NCBI GenBank assembly: GCA_029379385.1
Contig: CM055613.1
Coordinates: 18,308,001 to 18,372,000, forward strand
Direction: 5' to 3'
DNA length: 64,000 bases
Source of the DNA: Quillaja saponaria
Lineage: Eukaryota; Streptophyta; Magnoliopsida; Fabales; Quillajaceae
Made by a program: the position numbers and the translations under genes. The notes beneath the pieces are model-generated. The model was not told the origin of the DNA, ran no database searches, and saw nothing but the letters and a program-made list of their open reading frames with translations. This document shows, in pieces, positions 46,979 to 58,969 of this stretch; position 1 is the stretch's first letter; every line of letters begins with the position of its first letter.

Positions 46979-47007
46979 TAAGACTAAAAAACAACAATTT
47001 TCTTTGA

Positions 47008-49270
47008 GTACCATTCTTGGAAGCTTATTTATTCATAGATCTGTACAACCATGTAAATAATAATAATAAAACAACCTCCTATGACTCCAAAAACCTTACC
47101 ATCAAAAGATTAAAAACCCTAGCTTCTGTGATTTGTTTGAGCCAAAAGTGTAAAAGGAATAAGAAGTCATGGGTCGATTATGAGTCAAAAAAAGGTGATT
47201 TGTATGCCAGATTTTATGGATGGAATTGAGTTTGATCACCAAAGAATTTCATCTTATCCTTTCCATTCAAATGAATATAGATTAGAAATACTGGTTTATG
47301 GAGTAATGGAAAATCTATCTTTTGGTACTTTGACAGTATAAATGGAGATTTGGAATTGGTTTCTAATTGCATTTCAATAGCTTTTACAATAAACTCCAGC
47401 TTTTGTGTTTAGCATCCTAATAGTAGATTCTGATTATCTTAATAAGTAGTTTGTGTTAACTAAGTAGACATAGGCTTGACACTTATCTCCCTCCCTCAAA
47501 AGTTCCTAGTTTCTATGAAAAGATTTGTTGAAATACTTATATCAACAAAGCTCTCATTTCATTATGCTTGGAGATTTGGAGTTATTTAATAAAATTTGTG
47601 CTTGGGCTTTACATTGTTTGTTAATTGCCAATTTAATTTACTTTCTAAAATTGAAGTTGCCCATTCATTGTAAGGCAATGCAACATAGTGTCATGCAAAT
47701 CATAATCCCTAATTCAAATGAATGATTCCTTGTTTCCTACCTAAGCGTGTTCCACCCTCCATTTACATGGGAATTTGGAGGCTACAACTAAATTGATTAG
47801 CCAAAAAAATAAAAAAGCCTTAAACATCATGTACCTAAAGACTTTGATAACTTTTTCCTTGCCAAGAATGACCTTAAAAGAATGAAAGCTCGCTTTGGCT
47901 TTAATATTGGTACTTTGTGCCTTGCTCCTCTCACTGTTGCGAAAGTTAGTCCATTATACACCTTTGCCCATTCTTCTACCTATAACCCACAAAAAATAAC
48001 ATTAAACATTTTTGAATTTTCCTAAACAATGTGTAGTCAATTTTCTTTGCTGATTATCCAGTTGGTTCCTTTACGTAGGCATCTTCAGAGTTGCCACTTA
48101 ATAGTGGTGGCACTTGAGACTAATCAATTTTCTTTTTAACTTTGATTTGTCCAATTTTGTCAAGCTACACTTGGTAATTGAATGCTTGATTGTAATCCAT
48201 GGGTAAATGTTACTTGTGACTTTAATTTGTTTAAGTATTAAGTTATATACCTAGTACTTCAATGATTTGAACAGTTATGGGGATGAAGGTTGCTTATGTT
48301 CAATAGGACTGGGAGTGCATTGTTGGAACTGTTTGCTATAATATGTGAAGTCATTGCCTTGTTTAGGATGCTTTAGCAGTTGTGAAGAGAAAAACAATCT
48401 GCTAGCTGCAATTCTAGTTTATTAAATGTTTGGGTGTTGATTTCTGCACGTAATTCAATGTTAGTGTTGGCATGCATATCTTGACAGAATATCTCACGAA
48501 AAATTACGTAGTAAAATTAGTAAAATTTTTGTTGGTTTGGAAGTAGCTTTAGGATGTGCTCCTAGTTTCATCATTGGTTGCTTTGAACACTTCTTATTTT
48601 AGGTGAATTATAGAGAAATGTGTTATGTTTACATTAGAAAAGCTAGAACACTTGAAAAGGATATTTTAGTTGGTTTGATTCTTTGGAGGACCCTTAACTT
48701 CACTAGAGTAAGATGGAATTTCTTCAGCCTTAAATTAATAGAAATAGGAAAGCTAAATAGCTCGTAATAACATTAATTAATCTTTCATAGAAGCACTTAC
48801 TATAATAATTATAAAAATTAAAAAATGTAGTTAGGTATATATGAGATGAAAGGCTAATAGTCATCCATATTCATTAATAATGTAGTTTGAGGTTGACTGC
48901 TATAGCCTATAAGCTAGTGTACAATTAAGGGTGTTTGCTTTATTGCGAAATGTTCAATAATTAGTTGCTAGTTGCTAAAGACTGATATTTCAAAATTTAT
49001 CAATTGTGAACATTTTGAGATTGTGAGCATTTTACTAGGAAGTTATGGAGTTAATGTGACTAAAGAATAAGATGATGCTATTTATTATGTTTGGCAACGA
49101 TACTACAAGGTAAGACAATAGTAAAAGCATATAGACAAATTGAACAGGTTGGATTGACAAAAAGGTAGCAAAATGCTAAGCTAGTAAAAGCATATAGTCA
49201 CATTTTATATTTGTTTCTAATTCATTTCCTTTATTCATTTGAATTTACATATTATATGTTAATAACTTTT
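47008..49270. other. CACTA 2 interior, mostly non-coding
   Basis: AT-rich with only short open frames; probably intron-like sequence between the exon-like stretch at 46.8-47.0 kb and the acidic tail at 49.3 kb. No transposase motif is seen. Confidence 0.45.
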
Positions 49271-49278
49271 TGTTAAGA

Positions 49279-49388
49279 AAGACTTAAAGGGTGGTTTTTC
49301 AAGCGCCATGGATGATGGTAGAGATGGTGATGAAGATCTTAATGAGGATGCCGGTGATGATGATGATGATTTTCATGATGACATGTAA
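49279..49388 (+). other. Acidic C-terminal exon of the CACTA 2 gene (probable)
   Basis: The frame DLKGGFSSAMDDGRDGDEDL followed by NEDAGDDDDDFHDDM ends in TAA at 49386-49388. Very acidic tails are common at the ends of CACTA-encoded proteins. Position near the right subterminal repeats suits a last exon. Confidence 0.4.
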
Positions 49389-49559
49389 CTAGAATCATTA
49401 GTTGGTTTCACTATTGTCCATTTATGTTTGTGAATTGTGTGTGATTTTGTACATTTAATTTTATTACTCAATGTTGAAAAATCTTTATTTTATGGAATAA
49501 ATTTTAGATTTGTTTAGTTAATTTATTTTTAATTACAAGTTATTTTAATTTATTTTTAA

Positions 49560-49861
49560 AATTGCTTGAAATTACTTACAAACCAGAGTTTGTAGGTAAT
49601 TCCGCAAAAGTAGCTTATGGGTGTTACCTATAAACCTGGTTTATGGGTAATATCGACAAACTTAAGAGCACAAAATAAGCTTTTACCTATATACCTTTAC
49701 CTACAAATAGTTTGTCCGTATTACCTACAAACTATCTTGGTTTGTGGGTATTACCCACTTACTATTTCTTACAAAAAGTTTGTCAGTAACCCTTTTCCCA
49801 CCAACAAGACCCTTTTTCCCATACACCTAGTCCATAAGAAATGCCTACTTTTCTTATAGTG
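49560..49861 (+). repeat. CACTA 2 right subterminal repeats and terminus
   Basis: Variants of TTACAAACCAGAGTTTGTAGGTAA (49575), TACCTATAAACCTGGTTTATGGGTAA (49625-49650), TTACCTACAAACTATCTTGG (49720) and TTTGTGGGTATTACCC, leading to CTTTTCTTATAGTG at 49848-49861. Confidence 0.85.
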
Positions 49862-49864
49862 AAT

Positions 49865-51800
49865 GGACTAGGAAGATTTTGGAGAAAAGGAAACACAAAT
49901 CTCAAAAATACAAGAAGGAATATTCATAAAATGGTATTATATACTTATATGAGACTGAGATGGTGGAAATGGTGTCTCTGCAAAATAAGCAACAAATAAC
50001 TGTATTGCTTCCTGGTCGTGTTTCGTCCATTTTAAGGGATGTTTTATTGTAGCAAGACCAATTGGACTTGAAGTTGATTGTAAGGATCGCTGACTAGTGC
50101 ATAATGACTCCTCGCATTTTATGAGTACTTTTGCATATTTTCCCTTACCGTATACTCAATCATAATTCTTTGTCTCATCTTTAGTAACAGCATTTTGCCA
50201 CAAAGAATCATCTACCGTTGCTTAGGTAGCTGGATCTGTGCCATGCACCTCCTTAAATGCTTGAGGGTAGGTCTACTAAAATACAAATAAATTTATCTAT
50301 TAAAAATTTCAATAATCATGCAAGTTCATAAAAACTAGTATAATACTATAACTTACTATTGTTCTCTTAGACCTAGATTCGACATATTTACCCTTTTTCA
50401 TATGGGTTTTGTTGAAAACCTCAATTTCTTTCATGGGCCTTCCATATTCTTCCTCCTATGCATTAAATAAAGATTCTTTAGCATAAATAAGCTTGTTGTT
50501 TAATTCTTAAATGATCAGAAAGATTTAATATGAACACACCAGTTGTTTAGCATGTATAGGTGTTGGTCTAGACCCATAAAAATGGTGAACAAACTCTTCA
50601 CTTGATAGTCTGTTCTTCGATCCCAACTCAGACTTAGCTCTCCAATTGTCAGTTGAAAAGATATTGCATAAATCTCTCTAAATATTATCTAGAACCCAAG
50701 TATTCTTTCTAAATAATTTCTATTTTTATGGATCATCTCCAAAATCATGTTTTGCATCATCCTTCAACCTATAGAGTGATTTTCTAAGTCTTTCTTTACA
50801 CATGATCATAAATATTTTCCTTGCTGACACCAACTCCACATGTGAAGAGAATCAATAGTGTATCTGTAACATAAGAAAAATAAATAAATATTATACTATT
50901 AATCAAATATGAACAATATATAAAGTTAAATCTAAAAAACAAACCAAGAAATCATCCCAGACAAGTCATTGTTGATCCAGTGTGTAATCATCAAATCTCG
51001 TAACTGGACCAAGGAAGTAATTTTTCACCGAAAATGTAATCGTCAATGTAATCTTAGGATATCTAAGGAAGCCCCTACACACATTGCATAATAATAGTTA
51101 ATATTAATAAATGTTAAATAGTTCATATAAACATTTAATATAAAATATTATTATTAGCATTTACTTTTCATGAACGTGAATCAATGGATGATCTTCTAGT
51201 ATATGTGTAGAAGGTTGAGGCTTATTAGCACCCCCACCTTTACGAGAGCTGACATTATTGCCTTGAGTATTCGCACCTAAATTTACAAACAAGTGAATAT
51301 ATGGGAAAAAACAAATTCATAAACAATATAATTAATGAAAGTTATGTAGAAAATTAAATAATACTAGTAATTATATCATCAACAAGAGGATCTCATGTAG
51401 CAATCATGTTTCCATGCGAGATCACATGATATGAGCCATGATTTAAGTCAACATCTGTGGCAGAAGCATTTATGTGATGTCCTCTGGGCAATATGGAGGC
51501 ATTATCTCTATTATGACTTGAACTAAGAGCATCCACTCCCACATGTTCTCCACTCGAGTTTGCTATATCACCTTTGCCACGACTACTTAAGGCATGACTT
51601 GATATGCCACGAACTCTCTAGGCATCTATAGTTAAGGATGAACCACCATCTAGTTCGATAGTACCTCTCCTTATAAATTACACTATTTTTTCATAAAATT
51701 TTAATCATCATAACTCATAATACAATAGGAAATACAAAAAATTTAAAATTAACTTATACAAATTGAAACATATTATATGAAAATTTATATTTGTTCGTAA
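49865..51800 (-). pseudogene. CACTA 1 TNPA-like gene (plant transposase Ptta/En/Spm family), broken
   Basis: Minus-strand pieces in order: RGKGDIANSSGEHVG and SILPRGHHINASATDVD (Ser/His-rich N-terminus, 51500-51650); RKGGGANKPQPSTHILEDHP; TFSVKNYFLGPVTRFDDYTL (51000-51060); SLYRLKDDAKHDFGDDP; WVLDNI, NWRAKSELGSKNRLSSEEFV (50590-50700); and EVFNKTHMKKGKYVESRSKR near 50380-50440. The last motif, ending in a Lys/Arg-rich THxKK...SxR pattern, is typical of the plant En/Spm transposase_24 family, which binds subterminal repeats. Introns and several stops interrupt it. CACTA 2 inserted just downstream, splitting it from its likely last exon at 44.2 kb. Confidence 0.7.
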
Positions 51801-51965
51801 AGTATTAATCATCATAATACAATAGGAAATACAAAAAAAATTTAAAGTTAACTCATACAATTTCAAACATATTACTTGAAAAGATATATTGTTTATAAAG
51901 TGTTAATCGTTATAGTACAATAGGAAATTCAAAAAATAATAAACTTTTAACAAAAACCACAATAA

Positions 51966-52195
51966 AAGATTAATTCATTCATTTTTCTCGTCCTCTTCAT
52001 CATCATCCTAGTACATGTCCTTTTCATTACCATCCTCGTCCTCGTCCTCTTCATAAGCATCCTCATACTCGTTCTCTTCATCATTTGTCTCATACTTATC
52101 CTCTTCATAATCCTCCTCGAACTTATCCACATCCTCATCCTCATTCTCATTCTCATATTCTAACTCTTTTTCCTCTACTTCAATTTCCACATGTC
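51966..52195 (-). repeat. Acidic minisatellite coding the TNPD tail
   Basis: On the plus strand, imperfect TCCTC(A/G)T(C/A)CTC and TTCATAATC units; on the minus strand they encode runs such as NENEDEDVDKFEEDYEEDKY. Low-complexity GAA/GAT/GAG repetition explains why other frames here look like open frames. Confidence 0.75.
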
Positions 52196-55100
52196 TCTTT
52201 ATCTTTCTTTTTTCTTTCTTCGTGTGTCTACATCTTCCACTTCCTCTTCGAATGCATTGTTATGAACAAAAATACCAAGATAATCTAGTTTATTATCAGG
52301 AAGAACCAATGCTACAAAACCTGTTTAATCCTCTTGTAAGAGGTCTGTAACTATTGGCACTACCATATCATGTTCAACATGCGACATTTGAGCATTAACA
52401 TGTCCTCTAGCTTTTGTCTTACAAACAACCCTCTAATCTTGCCTTTCTTTCTTTAGAGAAAGATACAGAATATAATAAATTTGTGTGGCTTGTTTTGCTA
52501 ACACAATAGTTCATATTTCTTGTAACGTGATTGATGATTAATTTCTACAACACCATATAAATGAAATCAACTTTAACACCTTTCTATGGATCATAGCAAT
52601 GACACATAAACAAGACAATTAGATTATTCTGCTAATATTGTAGCTCTATTATTTCAGTCAACATACCATACCAATCAACTTCATTTTCGTTGTAGCATTC
52701 ACCTTTCACACATACACCACTACTCATAGTTTTCTTATATGCTCCATATTCTTGTGTGTGAAACTTATATCCATTAACATGGTATCCTTTGAACGTTTTT
52801 ACACATCTACTCAGAAAAAATCCTATATGTCGTATATGTTGAGCAATGGTTGAATCATTCATAACCTATGGATACCAAACAATGGTTTATTCAAAGTAAG
52901 CTATGTAAAATATAAATACAAATGCATTGCTTATCAAGATAATGATAATTATTTCTTACAAGATCACATAGCCAATATGCAAGTTCTTATCATGACACTT
53001 CTGAATTTGTTGATGCGTGATACCAGGTTTTTGTTGCTTCAACATCACATTTTATTGGCTACAATGAAGACGAAATCATTACTAATGTGTAGTATGTTTT
53101 AGAATATTGTAAAACCATATTAGATAATAATACATTTACTCCACTTACAACCTCAGCTCGTCATAATTCATCAGAACATATAGTTTAGCTGCTTTATATT
53201 CATCATCATCCAAATCTTTAAAATTAGCACGATCAATTGTCCTACCTGTATAACAAAAAATAGAAAAGTTCTCTTCCTCCTTATCCCCTCCATTTTCGTT
53301 GCTTTCTCTTGTCTTAATTTTGTTTAAATATTGCTAACAAAATAGAGTAAATAAAAATTTAAGATTTCCTCCAAAATGTAGGCTTAATGATAAAAGCTTC
53401 CACCCTTGCTTTAATGCTATTGAGTTGTATTATTACCTCTCAAAGGGATACATCTAATGATATTGCATTGGACCACCAACCTTAGCTTCATAAGCTAAAT
53501 GGATGATCAAATGTTCCATTGAATCAAAGACTCCTGGAACAAAATTATTTTCTAGTTTGTACAAGGTGACAACAATATTTTGTCTAAGCAACTCCATATG
53601 GCCAACTAGTAATTTAGTTTCTTTGAAAATAGCACTGAGTCCTATCAAAGCATCCGTATGCAATCTTTTTTACAAAGTCCCAAAATACGACAGGTATTAA
53701 TCTCTACATAAAGACATGACATGACTTTTCATACCATAAAACTTACATTCATTGACCTTCACACATTAAGACAAATTTGAAGAATACCCATTCAGAAAAT
53801 TTAAATTTTTAGCCCACCCATATATCAACTTCTTATGTTTCTTATCTATGGTATATGCTGGTTTACTAAGTTTTTGTTTGCCATTAGCCCCAACAATAAT
53901 TTCTAATTCTGGATGCTTGCATAAGATTGCCATATCAGCTCGCTTTTTGAGATTATCTTTGAATTTGTCCTTAAAGCCCATAACTGTGTTAGATACATTA
54001 TCAAAAAACATTTTTTTTAATATCCATTAAATTCATATTATGCAAATAAGATTTGTGGACCAATAATCAAAATCCCAAAAGATAGACTTCTTTGTCCAAT
54101 TATGCATTATCCTAAATCCATCAATTTTTTTGTACCCATAACCAAATTGAACTTGTTTGCAAAAATTGACTCTTTGGAGCACTTCATTCCTAGTTAACCA
54201 TGGTGCTGGTGAATCCCATTCTTCTTTGTTCTTTCTGAATTGCAATATTTTTTTTTTTTTGGGGAATACGTGATCATTTGGTAAGAATTGTCAATGACAA
54301 TCAAACCAACATGGTTTTTGGCCATTTTTATGTTAGAAAGATTTCATATGCTCCATGTAATAAGGGCATGCCAACTTACCATGTGTACTTCAACCCAAAA
54401 GCATTGCATAGGTGGGAAAGTCACTAATTGCCCATAACAAAGTAGCTTTTATTGTAAAATTTTGCTTCAATGAGGAGTCATAAGTTGTAACACCATAACT
54501 CCACAACATTTTCAAGTTATCCACCAATGGCCTTAAATAGATGTCTATATTTTCTCCAGGATGAAGTAGGCCAGGAATTATCAATGTCAAGAACAAATAT
54601 TACTCCTTCATACATAACCCCAGAGGCAAGTTGTATGGAGTAACAAAAACTGGCCAATAAGAGTAAAGAGATGATGAATGATCGAATGGAGTGAACTCAT
54701 CAGACGACAGACCCAAATGAACATTTCTAATTTATTTTGCAAACCCAAAACATGTATTGTCAAAATGGTTCCAAGCCTCTGTATCTCATAGATGGACAAT
54801 CATGTTTTCTCTTTCAAGGATGCCGACCTTATGCTATCTCATTTGTTGAGTAGTGCTCTCAACCATATAAAGTCTTTAGAGCCTTGGTATTATTGGTAGG
54901 TACCACAACACTTTCTCCGATACATTGGATTGTTTAACATTATGTTTTAGTTTATATCAGGGACAACCACAAATATTGCATTATGTCCTAAATTTGTCAT
55001 CACCATAGTACAAAATACAATCATTTGGACATACGTCTATCTTATCATAGCCAAGCCCTAACCCTTTCACTATCTTTTTGAATTTGTAAAAGTTTGCCTG

Positions 55101-55790
55101 TAACTTTTCTTCATCTGGCAACATGGACTTAATGACGGATATAAACCGATCAAAAATTTTTTTTAGAAACATTGAATTTTCATTTACAATTTAAAAGTTA
55201 TGTAATAGCAGATAGCACTGTGTTCATCTTGCATCCATTCTACAAAGGCTCATCGGTAGAGGTCAACATATCTAAGAACTTAGCAACATCGGGATTTGGA
55301 ATTTTTGGCGCAAAATTGAAAAATGGCCTAGTAGCATACATTACCATGTCTTTCACCTGATTGGATTCTCCCAAATCTTCCATTACATCATTAAAAGATG
55401 GATTAGGAACCCAACTCTCACCATGTAAAGTCCATTTCCTATAGTTCTAGACAAAACCCTTTTTATATAGGTGTAGTTTGACATCATCTATTTCTAAAAA
55501 TTTTGTATTATTGAAAAGCCGGCAAAAGCTGGCAAGAACATCTTATTTTTCCAGAATACACACAAGAAGGGTGACAATATACAAAATTGAGAAAATCTTC
55601 AATCTCATATATAAATTCATTTGTTAAAAACCCACAAATAGCTTGTGGATGATCTGTCCATCTACATTCAAGATCCATATTCTGCACCTTAGGGTTAAGA
55701 TTTCTTCTCAAATGAACTCTAATATTATAATGAGTTCTAGTTAGATAAGATGGTCCTACCTTATCCCAATCAAGAAATACAAAGCCAGTA
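51966..55790 (-). pseudogene. CACTA 1 TNPD-type transposase pseudogene
   Basis: Minus strand, in order: transposase-associated N-terminal domain (EIEDFLNFVYCHP...IRCSCQ, 55711-55520); FLDMLTSTDEPL-like; the TNPD core with FDRFISVIKSMLPDEEKLQ and KIDVCPNDCILYYGD (55172-54985); NVHLGLSSDEFTPFD; SYWPVFVTPYNLPLGLCMKE; LIIPGLLHPGENIDIYLRPL; and TIKATLLWAISDFPTYAML (54600-54390). A DUF4218-like part reads LVGHMELLRQNIVV and HLIIHLAYEAKVGGPMQYH (53660-53454). A DUF4216-like part reads FKGYHVNGYKFHTQEYG and DWYGMLTEIIELQY (52862-52632), then KKYEPFVLAKQATQIYY. The tail is extremely Glu/Asp-rich (52190-51966). This is the usual order for the enzyme that cuts CACTA ends. Numerous frameshifts and stops inactivate it. 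Confidence 0.88.
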
Positions 55791-55861
55791 AAATTTGTTA
55801 TAAATCACAAGTAGGTGTCCTTTAATAAGTGTGATAAAATGTCAAAAATGATTTTTACATA

Positions 55862-55990
55862 CAACTCAATACAATTAAATTTTAAATTGTAAACTAGTTA
55901 GAATTAACTATATAAATCTTTTTCTTCTATTACTTTGATCCAAATACGTCATTTTTTTTCCAATACTAGAACAATCATACTCTCTTGTTT
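55862..55990 (-). mobile_element. Degraded 3' end of a second RTE LINE inside CACTA 1
   Basis: The text CAACTCAATACAATTAA...AAACTAGTTAGAATTAAC followed by TATATAAATCTTTTTCTTC and GATCCAAATACGTCATTTTT matches the 3' end of the main LINE at 42510-42620 (AAACTAGTTAGGGTCGGCTATATGAATCTTTTTCTTC...GTCATTATTTT) with many substitutions. It lies upstream of the TNPD gene and is probably an old, 5'-truncated LINE insertion. Confidence 0.65.
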
Positions 55991-55999
55991 TTTTACGAC

Positions 56000-58300
56000 T
56001 AATGTTGCTTTGTCTACTTAATACCATATGAGTCTTTGGTTCAGTATTATGATTTGGTTAACCATGAATAATTGGGAAAAGGAAGTTACTTAGCTATTCA
56101 TGGTAACAAGCCACAACATGAGACTATAATGCTAATTTTGGTGTCTATGCAGTTGTTTACTTTAAGGCACAATGTCTTGATATTTATTAAAAAGTATTAT
56201 TTTTCTATTCATAAATATTTTTGACCAATTATTCTCTTATACTAACTATTTTATTTGTTCTGGCTTTTCACTGTCCAAGATATGATAAGAAAAACAATAA
56301 AGGAGTATTGAATGGATATTTTCTTTGGTTGGTAATTGGCTATCACGTTGTACTAACTATTATTGACCAATTATTGCCTTATACTAAGTATTTGATTATC
56401 ATGTTATTTAGACTTTGTGAAAATACTTTTCATTACCAACTATTACTAATTCTATGGAATTTTTCAACCATTCTTGTGCTCTAAATATTTTCTTACAATT
56501 GTCACTTGTCAGTTTCCTAGAGAAAGATTTTTTGTCTTTCAAAATAAACAAGAGAGGAAGAAAATACAAGAGAAGGATTGGTGTTATTGGAATTAAAAAA
56601 TGAATCTATTTCTTATGTTTTTGTTCTTATCATTCTTGCCAACATTTCTTTAAAGAATGGTATGAAACTTTATAGTGTCTTTAAATATAGCTATGTTTCT
56701 TTGCACTTTTAGCTGCAACCTCTTCTTTCACTCTCTCTTTGTTTCTTTATACATATATACTAAATTGAGCATGAGTTCCTTTCTTAATCCATCCCTCTAA
56801 CCTAATGATAGTGACTATGCAGTTTGCAATAATTTAAACATTGTACAAAATATACTAGAAACTAAGGCCACATTAGAGGTGAAAACCATAAAATCAAATG
56901 CTATTGAGGACATTCAGAGTGAAGAGGAACATGTCTTATTGACATGGGTGGACTTGTGGGTGGCTGTTTGTGGAAAAAGTAAAAGTAAATCAATTCTTTA
57001 GGGACTAACTAGTTATGCTAGGCTAGGACATCTCTTTGCTATAATGGGTCATTCAGTTTACATGTAATTTTAACCCATTAGAATAACAACTAAGTTGCTA
57101 TAGTAAAATATTTAACGGCACTGATTATGAGGTTTAAATAGTTCAATTATGGCAGGTATTAATGATAAATGTTTGATTTGATGGCTAGAAACATGGTGAA
57201 ATTCACTTTGTGATCATTCATCTCTAGTGAAGAAAAACTTAAGATTTCTCTATTGAAATAAATACTCCATTTATTTATAATATATTATCAAGAGTACAAA
57301 TTAGTAAGTGCTTATATTCAATCAATAAGTCAAGAGCATAATAACTTTAAAAAAAAAAAATATTCGTCCATAAAGTAAATAAATTACATATTTTACACTA
57401 GGTTGACCGTTACTCATTATACAAGTTACATATGTTGTAACTACTGATAGTCAGTTCTAAATTCAATACTTATACTCTATGAAGTGTTCATAGAAGACTT
57501 ACAAAGAATGTATCATATATTAATGTAAGTTCAAATTTGCATTTTTCTAATAAAGAAATTAGCCTACATGATTATATTGGGTATTGTTTGAACTCTGTAA
57601 ATTTTGATATACTAATAAAAAGTGAACTCCCTATCCAAATGTGGAAATAAACATACTCCATTGTCATTGAATTTTGCTTGGTCCAAAATGGAAAATATAT
57701 TCTTTAGATTATATATTATATATAACTAAATATTATGTTCATAAAATTTGAAATATGCTGCTATTTGTTGGCCAAGTTGTACTTTTCTTTTTATCTTCCT
57801 CGGTAAACAAAGAATGAAGTATTTTTAGCACTTCATCTTTTGTGCAGTAAAAAAAAAAAATATTTTAACTATACTTTTTAAAGGCAGAATAAAATAATGT
57901 AAAAATTCAAGAAATGACCTTTTAAATGTAGACTTGTTTATAGAAGACCTTATAAATATAGACTTCTTTTAAATTTATATGTACTTATTGCGGGGAGATT
58001 CTTGTCAATGGCCACAAATAAGCAGTGGCATATGAACTTCGGTAAGAGGAAATCTTCCTAAGTTGTTCTAAAATCTTTATCCAGAAAAATGAATCCCGTT
58101 ATATACTTGTCTATGACTTATGGTGTTTTAGTGATCTTTTTTTCTCACCATATGAAATTAGGCTTATGTAACACAAGATAATACTCTATTGATAACCTTA
58201 ACAATTAGAGAAGCCGTGTACTACTTGGCTCAGCTCCAATTGTCAAATTCCATGTCCAAGTTAGAGAAGAAGGAAAGAGCAGATATTAAGCACATATGTA
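56000..58300. other. CACTA 1 long 5' region, non-coding
   Basis: AT-rich sequence between the start of the TNPD gene and the right subterminal repeats. TTGACCAATTATT(C/G)TCTTATACTAACTATT-like text is duplicated near 56218-56250 and 56361-56393. No gene recognised. Confidence 0.45.
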
Positions 58301-58321
58301 ACTAACATTATCTAGATCCAA

Positions 58322-58430
58322 ATAAAACACCCAAAACTTTCAATCAATACCCATAAAGAAAACACCAAACTTTCAATCAATACCTATAAAAAAAACACCC
58401 AAAACTTTCAATCAATACACAAATATTAGA
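58322..58430. repeat. ~35-bp tandem repeat, three copies
   Basis: AAAACACCCAAAACTTTCAATCAATACCCATAAAG-like unit three times in a row, with small differences, in the right part of CACTA 1. Confidence 0.85.
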
Positions 58431-58732
58431 ACTAGAAATTACTTAGTAAAGGATCCCCTTCAAATTGCCTATGGGTAGACCTGAAGCCAAAAGCAGCACG
58501 TTGAGAACAACTATAGAGAAAATAAAACGAAAAAAATTAGAAATTACCAATAAAAATGAAGAAATGAGAGATTATCAGCTAGTCGAGAACACCTAAATTT
58601 CTCGCTTATGTACAGTACCAGTAATTTTCAGCTACGGTTGATTTTCCATAATCAATATGAGCAATGATGTTGAAATTTCATATTAGAAACAAGAACTTGC
58701 AACATAAACCAAAAAATTAACTTTCCACCATG

Positions 58733-58955
58733 AAAGAAAGTGATATCTGTTAAGGAAAGTGAAAGAAAGTGAAACCTACCTTGAGAAGACGATCTTCACC
58801 AGCTTGAGAATTGAACTAAAGACCAAATCCACGACAAGTCCTTTTGACTGGGAAAGGGATGAAATCAAATAAAGTGAAAGAAAGTGATATCTGTAGAGGA
58901 AAATGAAAGAAAGTAATATATGCCGAGGAAAGTGAAAGAAAGTGATATTTTCATA
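58733..58955. repeat. Repeats of GGAAAGTGAAAGAAAGTGATAT
   Basis: Five variants of (A)GGAAA(G/A)TGAAAGAAAGT(G/A)A(T/A)AT occur at 58733-58780 and 58872-58950, separated by a unique insert. They lie just inside the right subterminal region of CACTA 1. Confidence 0.8.
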
Positions 58956-58969
58956 ACTTATCATTGACA

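Larger units (their letters stand above)
45503..49861 (+). mobile_element. CACTA transposon 2, 4.36 kb, nested in CACTA 1
   Basis: Left end CACTATAAGAAAATGACC at 45503. Right end, read inward from 49861, CACTATAAGAAAAGTAGGC. The 13-base CACTATAAGAAAA is perfect at both ends, and AAT flanks both sides. Subterminal repeats with an ACAAACT..AGTTTGT palindrome occupy both ends. No TNPD-type transposase is present, so it is non-autonomous. A 581-bp solo LTR sits inside. Its ends differ from CACTA 1 (CACTATAAG versus CACTACAAG) and its subterminal motif is unrelated, so it belongs to a different CACTA subfamily. Confidence 0.93.

Noticed and set aside
51947..52156. Open frame encoding a Met/Arg repeat protein on the minus strand
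   Set aside because: It is an off-frame reading of the Glu/Asp-coding low-complexity tail of the CACTA 1 transposase.
56221..56484. 87-codon plus-strand frame with hydrophobic stretches
   Set aside because: AT-rich sequence with a duplicated TTGACCAATTATT phrase; hydrophobicity follows from T-rich codons.
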